NCBI GenBank assembly: GCA_016721425.1
Contig: JADKID010000045.1
Span: 62,001-126,000, forward strand
Length of the DNA stretch: 64,000 nucleotides
Reading direction: 5' to 3'
DNA from: Bryobacterales bacterium
GTDB taxonomy: Bacteria; Acidobacteriota; Terriglobia; Bryobacterales; Bryobacteraceae
Of the stretch, positions 51,875 to 61,034 are shown piece after piece; the first letter of the stretch is position 1; every line of letters starts with the position of its first letter. The notes beneath the pieces were generated by a model. That model was not told the DNA's origin, did not search any database, and saw nothing but the letters and a program-made list of their open reading frames with translations. A program made the position numbers and the translations under genes.

Positions 51875-52977
51875 AATCGAATCACCGTCACTTCCGGAGG
51901 AGCGCCAATACGGATGGGAATCGCCACGGTTCCCAGACCGGAGCTCACGTAGAGAAGTTTACCGTCTCTTTGGTACTCGCCGCGCACAAAAGGTGTGAAC
52001 ATTCGGGCGACGTTGAGATTGCCGCCGAACGCGCCCAGGTTGATCTGCCCCCCGTGCGTGTGTCCGGCCAGCATCAGATCGTAGCCGGCTTCCACAGCCC
52101 GAGGAAACACCGCCGGATTGTGTTGCAGTAGCACATTCAGAGCACCGGTCCGCACCAATTCCTCAGCTTCCGTTAGCTGCGGCTTGCCAAGGTGCTGGTA
52201 GTCGTGCCCGGCCAGATTGAGTGTCGCCAATCCAAATCGCAAGGCAGCCGCCTCGCCCCGCAAGAAACGCAATCCCTGCTTCGCGCCCAGGAGCGTCGCC
52301 TCGTTTTCCTTCTCGGCGTACTCCTCGTGATTCCCATGGCAGCCGAAGATGCCGGCCTCTGCCCGCAACCCGCGCAGCACTCGCAGGCAGCCTTCCAGAT
52401 CATCGCCCCAGCGCGTAATCAGGTCGCCCGTCACGACAGTGAGGTGCGGCCGGCATTCGTTCGCCATCGCCACGGCCCGTTCCAAGTCCGCCCGCCCGAA
52501 GAACGGCCCGTAGTGGATATCGGTGAGTTGCGCGATCCGCAGCCCGTCCAGATCCTTGTGCAGCCCTTTGATCTTCAGCGAAATCTCTTGGGTGGACATG
52601 CCGGATCGGGCTGCAATGGCCCCTCCGCCCGCCGCCAGCAACGGCACCGCCGCCGCCACCGGGGCCCCCGCGGCCAGAAACCGCCGCCGATCCGGATTGA
52701 ACTCCGCCGCGGTCCGCAGCCGCACCCACAAAGATGCCGAGATCACCACAATCACCCAGGCCAGCGTCGCCGCCATCAGATAGGAGATTTGATCGGAACT
52801 GAAGAGCCCGAATCCGCCCGCCATCAGAACCGGCGTCCCGATGACGAGCCACAGTGAGGCCAACACGGCCACGATCCGCATGGCCTGGCCGCAATACCGC
52901 CGGGTCACATACCAGTGCAGGTACAGAGTCGGCCCGATCACGAGAGCAGTCGGTAACCAGCGGCGAAGGAATTCCAT
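51862..52977 (-). CDS. Membrane-anchored metallophosphoesterase (YaeI-like)
   Basis: A 371-aa protein with N-terminal transmembrane helices (residues about 10-30, 35-55, 65-85) and a linker (RRRFLAAGAPVAAAVPLLAAGGGA) that looks like a hydrophobic Tat-like segment. The calcineurin fold follows: QLTDIHYGPFF, VVTGDLITRWGDD, GCHGNHEEY and MLAGHTHGGQIN. Similar proteins (YaeI) hydrolyse UDP-sugar-type lipids or phosphodiesters. It forms an operon with the soluble phosphoesterase gene, suggesting related substrates. Confidence 0.88.
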   Translation of the reverse strand: MEFLRRWLPTALVIGPTLYLHWYVTRRYCGQAMRIVAVLASLWLVIGTPVLMAGGFGLFSSDQISYLMAATLAWVIVVISASLWVRLRTAAEFNPDRRRFLAAGAPVAAAVPLLAAGGGAIAARSGMSTQEISLKIKGLHKDLDGLRIAQLTDIHYGPFFGRADLERAVAMANECRPHLTVVTGDLITRWGDDLEGCLRVLRGLRAEAGIFGCHGNHEEYAEKENEATLLGAKQGLRFLRGEAAALRFGLATLNLAGHDYQHLGKPQLTEAEELVRTGALNVLLQHNPAVFPRAVEAGYDLMLAGHTHGGQINLGAFGGNLNVARMFTPFVRGEYQRDGKLLYVSSGLGTVAIPIRIGAPPEVTVIRLCAV

Positions 52978-53042
52978 GTATATCTTTCCAGTTTAGCCTC
53001 CTGAGTTGGCCCCACCGCCGCCCGGCGTTTAAACTAGTAGGA

Positions 53043-53954
53043 ATGTCACTCGTTGTCGTCGGATCCGTCGCCTATGACGGCGTCACTACGCCCGCCGGAA
53101 AGATCGATCGTATGCTGGGCGGCGCCTGCACCTACATCGCGCTCTCGGCCAGCTATTTCACGAAAACAGATATCGTCGCCGTGGTCGGTGATGACTTCGC
53201 TCAGGAAGATACAGACCTGCTGGCCTCCCGCAATATTGGCCTCGAGGGCCTGGAGCGCGTCCCCGGCAAGTGCTTCTTCTGGGCCGGCGTCTACTCCGAA
53301 GACATGAACGACCGCGAGACCATCACTACGGATCTGAACGTCTTCGCCAACTTCAGCCCAAAGCTGCCCGAGGCATACAAGACCCAGCCGTACCTGATGC
53401 TCGGCAACATCCAGCCGGCCCTTCAAAAGGTAGTGCGGGATCAGATGCCCGGCGCCCTCCTCACGGGCGGCGACACAATGAACTTCTGGATCAACGACTT
53501 CCGCGCCGAACTGCTGGAAACCCTGAAGGGCTGGAACTTCCTGCTCATCAACGACAGCGAAGCCCGCCTGCTCTCCGGCGAGTCCAATCTGAAGAAGGCC
53601 GCCGCCAAGATCCGCGCTCTGGGCCCTAAGATTCTCGTCATCAAGCGCGGCGAGTACGGCGCCACGCTCTTCCACGAAAACGGCTACTTCGCCGTCCCCG
53701 GCTTCATCCTCGATTCGTTGAAGGATCCCACCGGCGCAGGCGACTGCTTCGCCGGCGGCTTCATCGGCTACCTGGCTTCGCGCGGCGTCAGCATGGATTC
53801 CGCTGCACCGCTCGACCTCGGCCGCGCCGTGGTTTACGGCTCCGTCATGGGCAGCTTCTGCTGCGAAGAGTTCGGAGTGGACCGTTTCCGCACGCTCACC
53901 CGCGATGAAATCGAAGCGCGCTTCGAAGAGTTCCGCGTCTTTACCGCCTTCTAA
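53043..53954 (+). CDS. PfkB-family sugar kinase
   Basis: A 303-aa ribokinase-like kinase starting MSLVVVGSVAYDGVTTPAGKIDRMLGGACTYIAL; the second signature is DPTGAGDCFAGGFIGYL with the catalytic Asp. An internal LINDSEARLLSGE block is shared by fructo- and adenosine kinases. This is the second PfkB gene of the window; the two are not close paralogues. Substrate unknown. Its end overlaps the start of the next gene by 50 bp. Confidence 0.9.
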   Translation: MSLVVVGSVAYDGVTTPAGKIDRMLGGACTYIALSASYFTKTDIVAVVGDDFAQEDTDLLASRNIGLEGLERVPGKCFFWAGVYSEDMNDRETITTDLNVFANFSPKLPEAYKTQPYLMLGNIQPALQKVVRDQMPGALLTGGDTMNFWINDFRAELLETLKGWNFLLINDSEARLLSGESNLKKAAAKIRALGPKILVIKRGEYGATLFHENGYFAVPGFILDSLKDPTGAGDCFAGGFIGYLASRGVSMDSAAPLDLGRAVVYGSVMGSFCCEEFGVDRFRTLTRDEIEARFEEFRVFTAF

Positions 53955-55467
53955 TCCCTCCCGGGGATTCGGAGCGCTCCTCGCGCTGGCGCTCCTCAGT
54001 GCCGGCGCGGTGCTCTACGTCTGGTCCCAAGGCTGGACCCTCTACTACGGCGACGCCCAGGCGCATCTGAACATCGCGCGGCGCATTGTCGATGCGCGTC
54101 TGCCTGGCTACGAGCAGATCGGTACGGTGTGGCTCCCTCTGCCGCATCTGCTGATGCTGCCCTTCACGATGATCGACGCCCTGTGGCGTAGCGGCATCGG
54201 CGGAGCGATCCCGGCCGCGCTCTGCTTCGTGCTGGGCGGCTGGTTTCTCTACCAGGCAACACACCGCATCTTCGGCTCTCCACCTCCGGCAGCCGCGGCG
54301 CTCGCCGCCTACGCGCTCAACCCCAATCTGCTCTACCTGCAGAGCACGCCGATGACGGAATCCATGTCGCTGTGCTGCGCGCTCGGGCTGCTCTACGCCT
54401 GCGCCCGCTTCCGCCAGAGCCAGCGCACGGCCGACGCGCTGCTGGCCGGTGTCATCGCCTGTTGCGGCACGCTCATCCGATACGAGGGGTGGTTTCTGCT
54501 CCCCTTCGTGGCCGGATTCTTCCTGCTCTGTGGCGGCGCGCATCGCTGGCGCTCCACCCTCGCCTTCTGCCTGATTGCCGCCCTTGGCCCGCTCTACTGG
54601 CTGGCGCACAATGCCATCCTCTACTCCGATCCACTGGAGTTCTACCGCGGCGAATGGTCCGCCAAGATGATCTACCAGCGGGCGCTCGATCAGGGCGGCT
54701 TCCGCTATCCCGGCGATCACGATTGGCCCAAGGCGTGGCAATACTATCGCGCCGCCGCCGAGCTGTGCATCGGCCGGCCATTGGCGTGGCTCGGCGTGGC
54801 CGGCTTGGCCGCCGCGTTGTTCAAGCGGGCCTGGTGGGCCGTGGCGCTGCTGGCTCTCACGCCGGCCTTCTACGTGCTCAGCCTCTACTCGTCCGGCACG
54901 CCCATCTTTGTTCCGACTCTCTGGCCGAACAGCTACTACAACACGCGCTACGGCCTCAACTTTCTGCCTCTGGCCTGTCTCGGCATCGCCGCACTCACCG
55001 CCCTACTGCCCGTCCGCTGGCGGACGCTGGCGGCTGTCCTGCTGGTGGTTGCCACCGTCTCGCCCTGGGCCGGCTACCCACGCAAGGAGAACTGGGTCAC
55101 GTGGCGGGAATCCGAACAGAACTCCGCCGACCGCCGCGCGTGGACCAAACTTGCCGTCGACTACCTGAAGCCGCGCTACAAACCGGGCGCCGGCATCTTC
55201 ATGGGCTTCGGCGACCAGAGCGGCATTCTGCGCGAGGCCGGCATCCCGCTGCGCGAGTCGTTCCACCAGGGCGACGGCCCATTCTGGCAGGCCTCGGCCG
55301 CCCGCCCCGATCTCTTTCTCCGGCAGGAGTGGGCCATCGCCCTGCCCGGCGATGAGGTTTCCAAAACCCTGCGACGCATGAAGCGCGGCCCGCGCCGCTA
55401 CGAATGTGTCAGAATCTTCGCTGTGCACGAAAGGCCCGCCATCGAAATCTGGCGCCACATCCAATGA
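53905..55467 (+). CDS. Membrane glycosyltransferase, GT-C (GT39/ArnT-like)
   Basis: A 520-aa polytopic membrane protein with about ten helices. The first luminal loop has WTLYYGDAQAHLNIARRIVDARLPGYEQIGTVWLPLPHLLM, where the acidic D-A-Q-A-H stretch resembles the catalytic loop of GT-C enzymes of the PMT/ArnT kind. GT-C enzymes use lipid-linked sugars as donor. The C-terminal domain is hydrophilic (from about residue 400). The start at 53905 overlaps the PfkB gene by 50 bp. Confidence 0.8.
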   Translation: MKSKRASKSSASLPPSNPSRGFGALLALALLSAGAVLYVWSQGWTLYYGDAQAHLNIARRIVDARLPGYEQIGTVWLPLPHLLMLPFTMIDALWRSGIGGAIPAALCFVLGGWFLYQATHRIFGSPPPAAAALAAYALNPNLLYLQSTPMTESMSLCCALGLLYACARFRQSQRTADALLAGVIACCGTLIRYEGWFLLPFVAGFFLLCGGAHRWRSTLAFCLIAALGPLYWLAHNAILYSDPLEFYRGEWSAKMIYQRALDQGGFRYPGDHDWPKAWQYYRAAAELCIGRPLAWLGVAGLAAALFKRAWWAVALLALTPAFYVLSLYSSGTPIFVPTLWPNSYYNTRYGLNFLPLACLGIAALTALLPVRWRTLAAVLLVVATVSPWAGYPRKENWVTWRESEQNSADRRAWTKLAVDYLKPRYKPGAGIFMGFGDQSGILREAGIPLRESFHQGDGPFWQASAARPDLFLRQEWAIALPGDEVSKTLRRMKRGPRRYECVRIFAVHERPAIEIWRHIQ

Positions 55468-56279
55468 TCAAGATTCCCTTCACCAAAGCGCACGGCGCGA
55501 TGAACGACTTCCTCCTCACGTGGGCTCATCACGCGCCATCGGCGGACCTGCTAGCCGCCGCGGCCGTCGCCATCTGCCACCGCAATTCCGGAGTCGGTGC
55601 GGATGGCTGGCTGCTGGTCTCTCCGCCCTCCGGCACCACATCTGCCGCCATCAGGCTCTTCAATCCAGACGGCGGCGAGGTGGAGATGTCCGGCAACGGC
55701 ACGCGCTGCGCCGCCGCGTTTCTGTGCGACGCCGGCCTGGCCTCCGGCGAGATCCTGATCCGCACCGGCGCCGGCCCCAAGGAACTCCGCACCTTGGAGA
55801 GCAGCCGCCTGCACTACACCTTTGAGATGAATATGGGCGAGGCGCGCATCGAGCATAAGCGCTTCGAGCTCGCCTGCCGTCACGGCGCGCACGATTGCAC
55901 CATTCTCTACGTCGGGAATCCGCAGTGCGCTCTCTTCGTCGACAACTTCGACTTCGAATGGAAAGCGCTGGGCGCGGAGATCGAATGGCATCCGCAGTTT
56001 CCGCAGCGCACCAACGTCAGCTTCGTCGTAGTGGAGGATCGCCACACGCTGGACGTACGTTTCTTTGAACGCGGCGCCGGCTTCACCATGTCCAGCGGCA
56101 CCGGATCCACGGGCGCTGTGGCCGCCGCGCTGGCGCGCGGTCTGGTGGAGAGCCCGGTTACCGTGAATACGTTGGCCGGCCCATTGGAGTTTCGCACCGA
56201 TGGCCCACTGCTCCGCATGGTGGGCCCGGCCGAGATTGTCGCCGGCGGCGAGTTCTATTTCGACGAAGCGTCGCGGTAG
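55464..56279 (+). CDS. Diaminopimelate epimerase-like protein with one catalytic Cys replaced by Ser
   Basis: A 271-aa DapF-fold protein. The first half has MNDFLLTW, GADGWLL and NPDGGEVEMSGNGTRCAAAF with the first catalytic Cys82. In the second half, the segment that is normally ACGTGACA reads MSSGTGSTGAVAA, so the second catalytic Cys is Ser211. A Cys-to-Ser change usually weakens or redirects a two-base racemase. It may therefore be a DapF-like enzyme with other substrate or reduced activity. The ATG at 55464 overlaps the upstream stop (ATGA). Confidence 0.82.
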   Translation: MIKIPFTKAHGAMNDFLLTWAHHAPSADLLAAAAVAICHRNSGVGADGWLLVSPPSGTTSAAIRLFNPDGGEVEMSGNGTRCAAAFLCDAGLASGEILIRTGAGPKELRTLESSRLHYTFEMNMGEARIEHKRFELACRHGAHDCTILYVGNPQCALFVDNFDFEWKALGAEIEWHPQFPQRTNVSFVVVEDRHTLDVRFFERGAGFTMSSGTGSTGAVAAALARGLVESPVTVNTLAGPLEFRTDGPLLRMVGPAEIVAGGEFYFDEASR

Positions 56280-57163
56280 AAACGATAAACGGCCAGCGCC
56301 GTCTCAGCGATGGCCCGCTCCTGCGCGGCGCGGTCCTTCGTCGAGAGTTTCACAAAGACGGTGATGGCGATGCGCCCCGCGCCGCCGGGGGGCATCATCA
56401 CGCCGGCATCGTTGGTGCCGAGACACACGCCATCCTTCGTTCCGCCTGTACCGGTCTTGTGCCAGACGCGCACTCCGGGCGGCAGCAGCGCCTTGATCCG
56501 GTTGGGCCCAGTCTGCGTCTCGGTCATCCAGCGGATCAGTGTGTCCGTCGTCTTGGGCTGCAACAGGCGGCGCCGCTCCGTCATCACCAGCAACTGCGTC
56601 ATCGCCTCCGGCGTGGCCGAGTCGCGGCCGTCTTCGACGAATGCTTTCGCGCCCATCTTGTCGAAATCGGCGTTCATCTCCTCTTCGCTCCGATCCACGC
56701 GAATCCCGCCCTGTGTCAGGCGATTCATGAGAAGATCGACGGCCTTGGGCCCGCCCACCTGGCGCAGTAGAAAATCGCAGACCACGTTGTCGCTGTCGCG
56801 GACCATCAGTTCCAGTAGCTGCCCCGCCGTGCGCACGACACCATCCGGGTACTGATCGCGCAGCGGGCTGTAGCCCGGGGTGTAATCGGACGGCTCCAGC
56901 TTGAACCACTTGCGATAGGGCAGCGCCCCGCCCTCCATCAGCGCGAGCGCCCGGATGGCGATGGGGAACTTGTAGACGCTCATCATGGGGAAGCGTTCCT
57001 TGGAGCGCCAGCCGATCGAGACGCCGGTATCGAGATCCACTGCCAACATCCCCAACACGCCGCCCGAGGATGCCTCGATTCGTTGCAGTTCTGCTCCCAG
57101 ACGCGCGCCGTCCTGCGCACTCATCGCGCCAGCCAGTAACAGGAGTGGAAGCAGGCAGATCAT
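56255..57163 (-). CDS. Class A beta-lactamase
   Basis: A 302-aa secreted serine beta-lactamase. Signal peptide (ICLLPLLLLAGAMSAQ). Active-site motifs: SVYK with Ser62 and Lys65, SDN at 124-126, an omega-loop Glu in RSEEEMN (Glu160), and KTG at 236-238. Together these meet the class A requirements. Substrate range cannot be read from sequence. Start overlaps the cupin gene by 4 bp; end overlaps dapF in convergent orientation by 25 bp. Confidence 0.92.
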   Translation of the reverse strand: MICLLPLLLLAGAMSAQDGARLGAELQRIEASSGGVLGMLAVDLDTGVSIGWRSKERFPMMSVYKFPIAIRALALMEGGALPYRKWFKLEPSDYTPGYSPLRDQYPDGVVRTAGQLLELMVRDSDNVVCDFLLRQVGGPKAVDLLMNRLTQGGIRVDRSEEEMNADFDKMGAKAFVEDGRDSATPEAMTQLLVMTERRRLLQPKTTDTLIRWMTETQTGPNRIKALLPPGVRVWHKTGTGGTKDGVCLGTNDAGVMMPPGGAGRIAITVFVKLSTKDRAAQERAIAETALAVYRFYRDASSK

Positions 57164-57486
57164 TTCGCTTTCGGCGGCGGACCGAAGACCACCAGAACGC
57201 TGAACGGCTCTGTCCCCGTATTCTTCAACCCATGCATCACGCCCGCGGTTGCGAGGATCAGGTCGCCGGGTTCGACGGCGTGAGTCTCATCACCCACCCG
57301 CGCTTCGCCACAACCGGCCATCACAACGTACATTTTGTCCTGATCTGCATGGACGTGCGCCTGATGTTCCTGCCCGGGTAGAAAGCAGTTCAGGCCCGCG
57401 TAGAGGTGCGCCCCAGCGCCCAGCGAGACCTTGCCCATCTTCTCCGGCGAGAACTCCGCCCGCTGTGCCACATTCTTGACGATCAT
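57160..57486 (-). CDS. Cupin-domain protein
   Basis: A 108-aa single cupin. FLPGQEHQAHVHADQDKMYVVMAGCGEARVGDETHAVEPGDLILATAGVMHGLKNTG contains motif 1 (QAHVHADQDKMYVV, histidines and acidic residue for metal) and motif 2 (PGDLILATAGVMHG). Could be an enzyme or sensor. Sits head to head with the VOC gene and is followed by the beta-lactamase gene with a 4-bp overlap. Confidence 0.88.
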   Translation of the reverse strand: MIVKNVAQRAEFSPEKMGKVSLGAGAHLYAGLNCFLPGQEHQAHVHADQDKMYVVMAGCGEARVGDETHAVEPGDLILATAGVMHGLKNTGTEPFSVLVVFGPPPKAK

Positions 57487-57510
57487 CTCCTACAGGGTAA
57501 ACTGTCGGAC

Positions 57511-57936
57511 ATGGGCGACACAGTAACGGCAGTGCCAGAGGGGTTTCATACCGCGACGCCATATCTGATTGTTGGCAATGGCGCCGAGGCAATCGAGTTC
57601 TATAAGAAGGCGCTCGGCGCGGTGGAGACTTGCCGCCATGCCGATCCCAGTGGGAGGGTGCGCAACGCGGAACTGCGGATCGGGACCTCGATGATCATGC
57701 TCGGCGAGCACGATGGAGTGGACCCGCGCGGCACCGACACGTTTCCGCGCGTCAGTATCTATCTCTATGTGGAAGACGCCGATGCGTTATTCGCGCAGGC
57801 CGTCGCCGCCGGGGCAAAAGTGCTGATGAGTGTGGACGAGAAGTTCTACGGCAATCGCGAGGGCGGAGTCGAAGATCCTTTTGGCATCGTGTGGTGGATC
57901 GCCACGCGCGTCAGATTGTGGAGCCCCGGCGCATGA
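57511..57936 (+). CDS. VOC-superfamily protein (PhnB/glyoxalase-like)
   Basis: A 141-aa vicinal-oxygen-chelate protein: ATPYLIVGNGAEAIEFYKKALGAVETCRHADPSGRVRNAELRIGTSMIMLGEH, then VEDADALFAQAVAAGAKVLMSVDEKFYGNREGGVEDPFGIVWWIA, the two beta-alpha-beta-beta-beta modules of the PhnB group. Metal ligand positions are weak. Its stop overlaps the start of the MerB-like gene (ATGA), so both are probably expressed together. Confidence 0.9.
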   Translation: MGDTVTAVPEGFHTATPYLIVGNGAEAIEFYKKALGAVETCRHADPSGRVRNAELRIGTSMIMLGEHDGVDPRGTDTFPRVSIYLYVEDADALFAQAVAAGAKVLMSVDEKFYGNREGGVEDPFGIVWWIATRVRLWSPGA

Positions 57937-58568
57937 ACGGGCTGGCCGAAGAACGAGTTCGGATTCATCGCGCCTTCGTCGAGACGGGACTCCCGCCGGA
58001 ACCCGGCCCGCTGTGGCCGGCGCTGGCGGAAGCGAAGTGGATTGTGCTGGATGACGCCGGGCGTCTGCGCATGGCCCATCCCTTCTCCGCCGTGGAAACC
58101 GACTTCGTCGTCACTGCCGGCACCCGCCGCTGGTTCGCCAACTGCGCCTGGGACGGGCTTACCGTCATGGCGATGGTACGGCCCGAAGTCACGGCCCCGC
58201 TGGTTTTCGACACCCATTGCGGTGCAAGCGGTCAACCGATGCACATCGAAGTGAACGGCGACGGCCCGGCGCCTAGCGAAGCGCGGCTGCACTTTGCCGT
58301 GCCCATCCGCGATTGGTGGAAGGACATTGCGTTCACTTGAAGCACGATGCTGCTGTTCCGGTCGGAACAGGAAGTGGAGCGCTGGTGCCGGCAGCGAGGG
58401 CAGACCCACGGAGCGTCTTTCCCCCTGACAGTGGGCTGGCAGTTGGCCGAGGCGTGGGCCGACGGGCGACTGCACCCCAACTGGCAGCAGCGGCCACGCA
58501 GCGAGATGCGGGCGCTACTGAATGGTCTGGGACTAACGGGGGAGTTCTGGGCGCTACCGGACCCATGA
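57933..58568 (+). CDS. MerB (organomercurial lyase)-family selenoprotein with Sec at the second catalytic Cys
   Basis: A 211-aa protein if TGA at 58338-58340 is read as Sec136; the usual gene call stops at residue 135. The frame continues STMLLFRSEQEVERW... to 58568. Length agrees with MerB (about 212 aa), as do the landmarks: NCAWDGL with Cys71 and Asp74, matching MerB Cys96-x-x-Asp99, and Sec136, 65 residues later, where MerB has Cys159 (63 later). The downstream part (FRSEQEVERWCRQRG, FPLTVGWQLAEAWADGRL) matches the MerB C-terminal domain. MerB cleaves carbon-mercury bonds; Sec would bind mercury or selenide strongly. A perfect SECIS-like hairpin lies 12 nt after the TGA. The ATG overlaps the VOC gene stop. 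Confidence 0.85.
58353..58370 (+). promoter_or_regulatory. Bacterial SECIS element for the MerB-like selenoprotein
   Basis: CTGTTCC-GGTC-GGAACAG is a perfect 7-bp stem with a 4-nt loop, starting 12 nt after the TGA at 58338-58340. The GGTC loop equals the one in the radical SAM SECIS at 39421-39439. The hairpin lies inside coding sequence (VLLFRSEQ region), as is normal for bacterial SECIS. Confidence 0.85.
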
Positions 58569-58592
58569 TCCAGAGCGCCCCCGGTCCTTGCA

Positions 58593-59147
58593 CTAGGGCT
58601 TGAGGTTGTTCAGAACCGCCAACGCGCGGGGCTGCAGAGGATTGAGGCGTAGCGCGGCGCGCGCGTGACGCTCGGCGGCGACCGGATTGCGGACACTGAG
58701 CTGGCCAACGGCCGCATCCGCCAGAAATACCGGGTTCGCATTGTCCAGCCTGGCGGCACGGTCCAGCAACTCCGCGGCCCGCGAGAAATCCTTTGACTGA
58801 AAGGCGAACAGGCCGCGCATATGTAGCGCATCGGCAAACTCGGCATCCTGCGCGATGGCCTCGTCGAGAAGCGCCACTATCTGATGCGGTCGTCCGGTAG
58901 CCGCTGCGTCAACAGCACGGTTCCATGCCTTGCGCGCCTTGGACGGCACTTTGTGGGCCAAGCGGTGCACGCTGACGGAGGGCGCCACGGGACGCGGCTG
59001 GAAGGTGATGTGATCCTCCGGCGCCGCACAATCCGGCGAATTCGGCCCGGGTATGCATCGAACGCTCGCGTCGAAGAAGGGCGTGATCGGACGCTGCTGG
59101 GCGAATAGAGACACCGTTAGCAGCACAAGAATCAAGAGTCGGGACAA
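58593..59147 (-). CDS. Secreted TPR-repeat protein
   Basis: A 184-aa protein with a signal peptide (RLLILVLLTVSLFAQ). Residues 75-184 form TPR-like helical pairs: HQIVALLDEAIAQDAEFADALHMRGLFAFQSKDFSRAAELLDRAARLDNANPVFLADAAVGQLSV. TPR domains mediate protein contacts. No partner is evident. Confidence 0.8.
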   Translation of the reverse strand: MSRLLILVLLTVSLFAQQRPITPFFDASVRCIPGPNSPDCAAPEDHITFQPRPVAPSVSVHRLAHKVPSKARKAWNRAVDAAATGRPHQIVALLDEAIAQDAEFADALHMRGLFAFQSKDFSRAAELLDRAARLDNANPVFLADAAVGQLSVRNPVAAERHARAALRLNPLQPRALAVLNNLKP

Positions 59148-59213
59148 TTGGGGACACTCCTCCAGTGATCTGGTTTTTAGTTCGATTGTGCGGGAGGGCT
59201 CAGCGGCTGGGGA

Positions 59214-59567
59214 TCATGCCGCGGCCCGCGCCTGTCGTGGGCGCATGTGGGCATCCAGCAGCCATCGGAGCTGGACGGGTTCGAACGGAGCGGCGCAGTA
59301 GTCGGTAGCGCCGGCCTCTAAGGCATCGAGCCAATCATCGGTTTCCGGCAATCGGCTCACAACGACGACGGGGACGTGCGGAAACTGCAACAGGGCTTGC
59401 TGTAAAACTCCGGACTCAGCGGCACAGAATACGATCCGGACTCCCGGCATAGCATCTGGTGCGACGTCACATCCGGCGAGGCAGAGCCCGGTGGCCAGTT
59501 GGCTCGCAAGCGGGCCGTCCAGTCCGAACAGTACTACGCTCTCATGGGTTGTGCTTGAGTCGCTCAT
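59214..59567 (-). CDS. Degenerate response-regulator receiver-like protein
   Basis: A 117-aa stand-alone domain with the shape of a CheY receiver (VVLFGLDGPLASQLATGLCLAGC, PVVVVSRLPETDDWLDALEAGATDYCAAPFEPVQLRWLLDA). The usual phospho-acceptor Asp and the catalytic Lys before Pro-Phe (here Ala) are not present, so it is a pseudo-receiver. It may bind partners without phosphorylation. No kinase neighbours. Confidence 0.65.
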   Translation of the reverse strand: MSDSSTTHESVVLFGLDGPLASQLATGLCLAGCDVAPDAMPGVRIVFCAAESGVLQQALLQFPHVPVVVVSRLPETDDWLDALEAGATDYCAAPFEPVQLRWLLDAHMRPRQARAAA

Positions 59568-59773
59568 CGGTTCTCTCCAGATTGCGTTCTAGCACGGGGA
59601 AGAACAAAAAACTCAGCGGGGAGCAGCAGGAACAGAATCAACAGGAACGTTCCGCCTTGATTTGAGAGTACGCCTGTTTTCCCTCCCGGTCCAATTGAAA
59701 ATACTTATCCGACCTATCCGAGTACGGATTCGACTGACCGTCGCTTGGTAAACTGGAGGTTCGCGGAGGCAAT
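59568..59773. other. Intergenic region before ispG
   Basis: A gene-free stretch of 206 bases. An inverted repeat, ATCCG-AGTA-CGGAT, lies at 59716-59729, about 45 bp before ispG. GGAGG precedes the ATG at 59774. I cannot commit to a promoter. Confidence 0.4.
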
Positions 59774-60982
<1,209 letters not shown>

Positions 60983-60994
60983 GTCCGCGAGCCC

Positions 60995-61023
60995 GCGGCC
61001 GTCAGCGGAAACTAGCCGGCCGC
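60995..61023. terminator. Symmetric hairpin between convergent ispG and TonB-receptor genes
   Basis: GCGGCCG (60995-61001) pairs with CGGCCGC (61017-61023), a perfect 7-bp stem. Another 14-bp palindrome (CGGACCTAGGTCCG, 60974-60987) overlaps the ispG stop codon. No T-tract; a bidirectional stop for transcription is likely but unproven. Confidence 0.5.
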
Positions 61024-61034
61024 GCTGCAAGGAC

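Noticed and set aside
58347..58568. A separate 73-aa gene after the MerB-like gene
   Set aside because: It is in frame with 57933, has no independent ribosome-binding site, and matches the C-terminal part of MerB, so it is read as the continuation past the Sec codon.
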